Positions 32,420 through 32,548 of a stretch of 32,548 nucleotides of DNA are shown one piece after another (the first letter of the stretch is position 1; each line of letters begins with the position of its first letter). A model generated the notes under the pieces. It worked only from the letters and a program-made list of their open reading frames with translations, was not told where the DNA came from and did not search any database. Both the position numbers and the translations under genes were made by a program. The stretch is from positions 1 to 32,548 of the forward strand of contig MFYT01000080.1 of the NCBI GenBank assembly GCA_001789205.1. Direction: 5' to 3'. Source of the DNA: Candidatus Raymondbacteria bacterium RIFOXYA2_FULL_49_16. Lineage in GTDB: Bacteria; Fibrobacterota; OXYB2-FULL-49-7; XYB2-FULL-49-35.

Positions 32420-32548
32420 TAGTATTTCCTTTAAATCCACCCATTTAGACTTAAAGATGATTTATAGCTGCTTTTAATATAATTAATGAAATACATAAAT
32501 ACAAGCCGCCAATTATTCACCCAGCCTTAACGATTAGGGTGGGTTGCC
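32420..32548. other. AT-rich intergenic end of the window
   Basis: No reading frame, RNA gene or convincing repeat is visible in these 129 bases upstream of the operon promoter. A short CACCC/GGGTG inversion near 32515-32540 is too weak to call a terminator. Confidence 0.5.

Noticed and set aside
1-32548. CRISPR arrays, insertion sequences, prophage genes
   Set aside because: No regularly spaced direct repeats, transposase or phage structural genes were seen on reading the window.

Overview
The window comes from a Gram-negative (diderm) bacterium of roughly balanced GC. It has lipoproteins, outer-membrane barrels, an OmpA-type peptidoglycan anchor and an ExbB/ExbD/TonB-type motor. The combination of thrombospondin type 3 repeats with OmpA, an AgmX/PglI-type TonB protein, large TPR envelope proteins and an ADP/ATP-translocase-like carrier with HEAT repeats suggests the Fibrobacterota/FCB neighbourhood or a myxobacterium-like lineage. 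That placement is inference with low confidence. Almost every gene lies on the minus strand, so the operons read from high to low coordinates.

Region 1 (1-1868) looks like an accessory or defence island. The left edge cuts a gene for a TOTE-type archaeo-eukaryotic primase. Just upstream of it lies an AbiEi-family antitoxin/regulator gene. A perfect 8-bp inverted repeat overlaps the antitoxin promoter, and a divergent short sigma-70 region-2 gene is interrupted by a one-base shift in a G6 run. The island abuts the 3' side of a tRNA-Phe gene.

Region 2 (1945-9467) is a housekeeping operon: rpmB (L28), a metallophosphoesterase, pepA, a polysaccharide deacetylase, a POTRA-less Omp85-like barrel, tex, and finally tRNA-Phe with a strong intrinsic terminator. 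Stop and start codons overlap at several junctions. A glycerophosphodiester phosphodiesterase gene (9456-10208) and a plus-strand two-HTH mini-protein (10312-10596) separate it from the next block.

Region 3 (10615-19597) carries an NTT/ADP-ATP-translocase-like membrane protein fused to HEAT repeats, coupled to a cyclic-nucleotide-binding protein. A complete sugar/glycerol-phosphate-type ABC importer follows (lipoprotein binding protein, two permeases, UgpC/MalK-type ATPase). A small lipoprotein and an exported TPR protein complete the run. Spacing is tight throughout, so it may be one transcript.

Region 4 (19613-32419) is the most striking. It is a nine-gene operon with a recognisable promoter at its start and an intrinsic terminator at its end. 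In order it encodes a beta-helix/TSP3/OmpA fusion, a barrel-TPR outer-membrane protein, a 1267-residue TPR protein, an SH3-like exported protein, an ExbB/TolQ/MotA-type stator, two unequal ExbD/TolR proteins (one with Asn at the usual proton-carrying Asp), an AgmX/PglI-type TonB/TolA protein, and an outer-membrane barrel. Together these parts would span from the inner membrane through the periplasm and peptidoglycan to the outer membrane. They resemble a Tol-Pal or Agl-Glt-like proton-driven envelope machine, and this is the best candidate for an undescribed system here. No gene-free stretch exceeds 300 bases.
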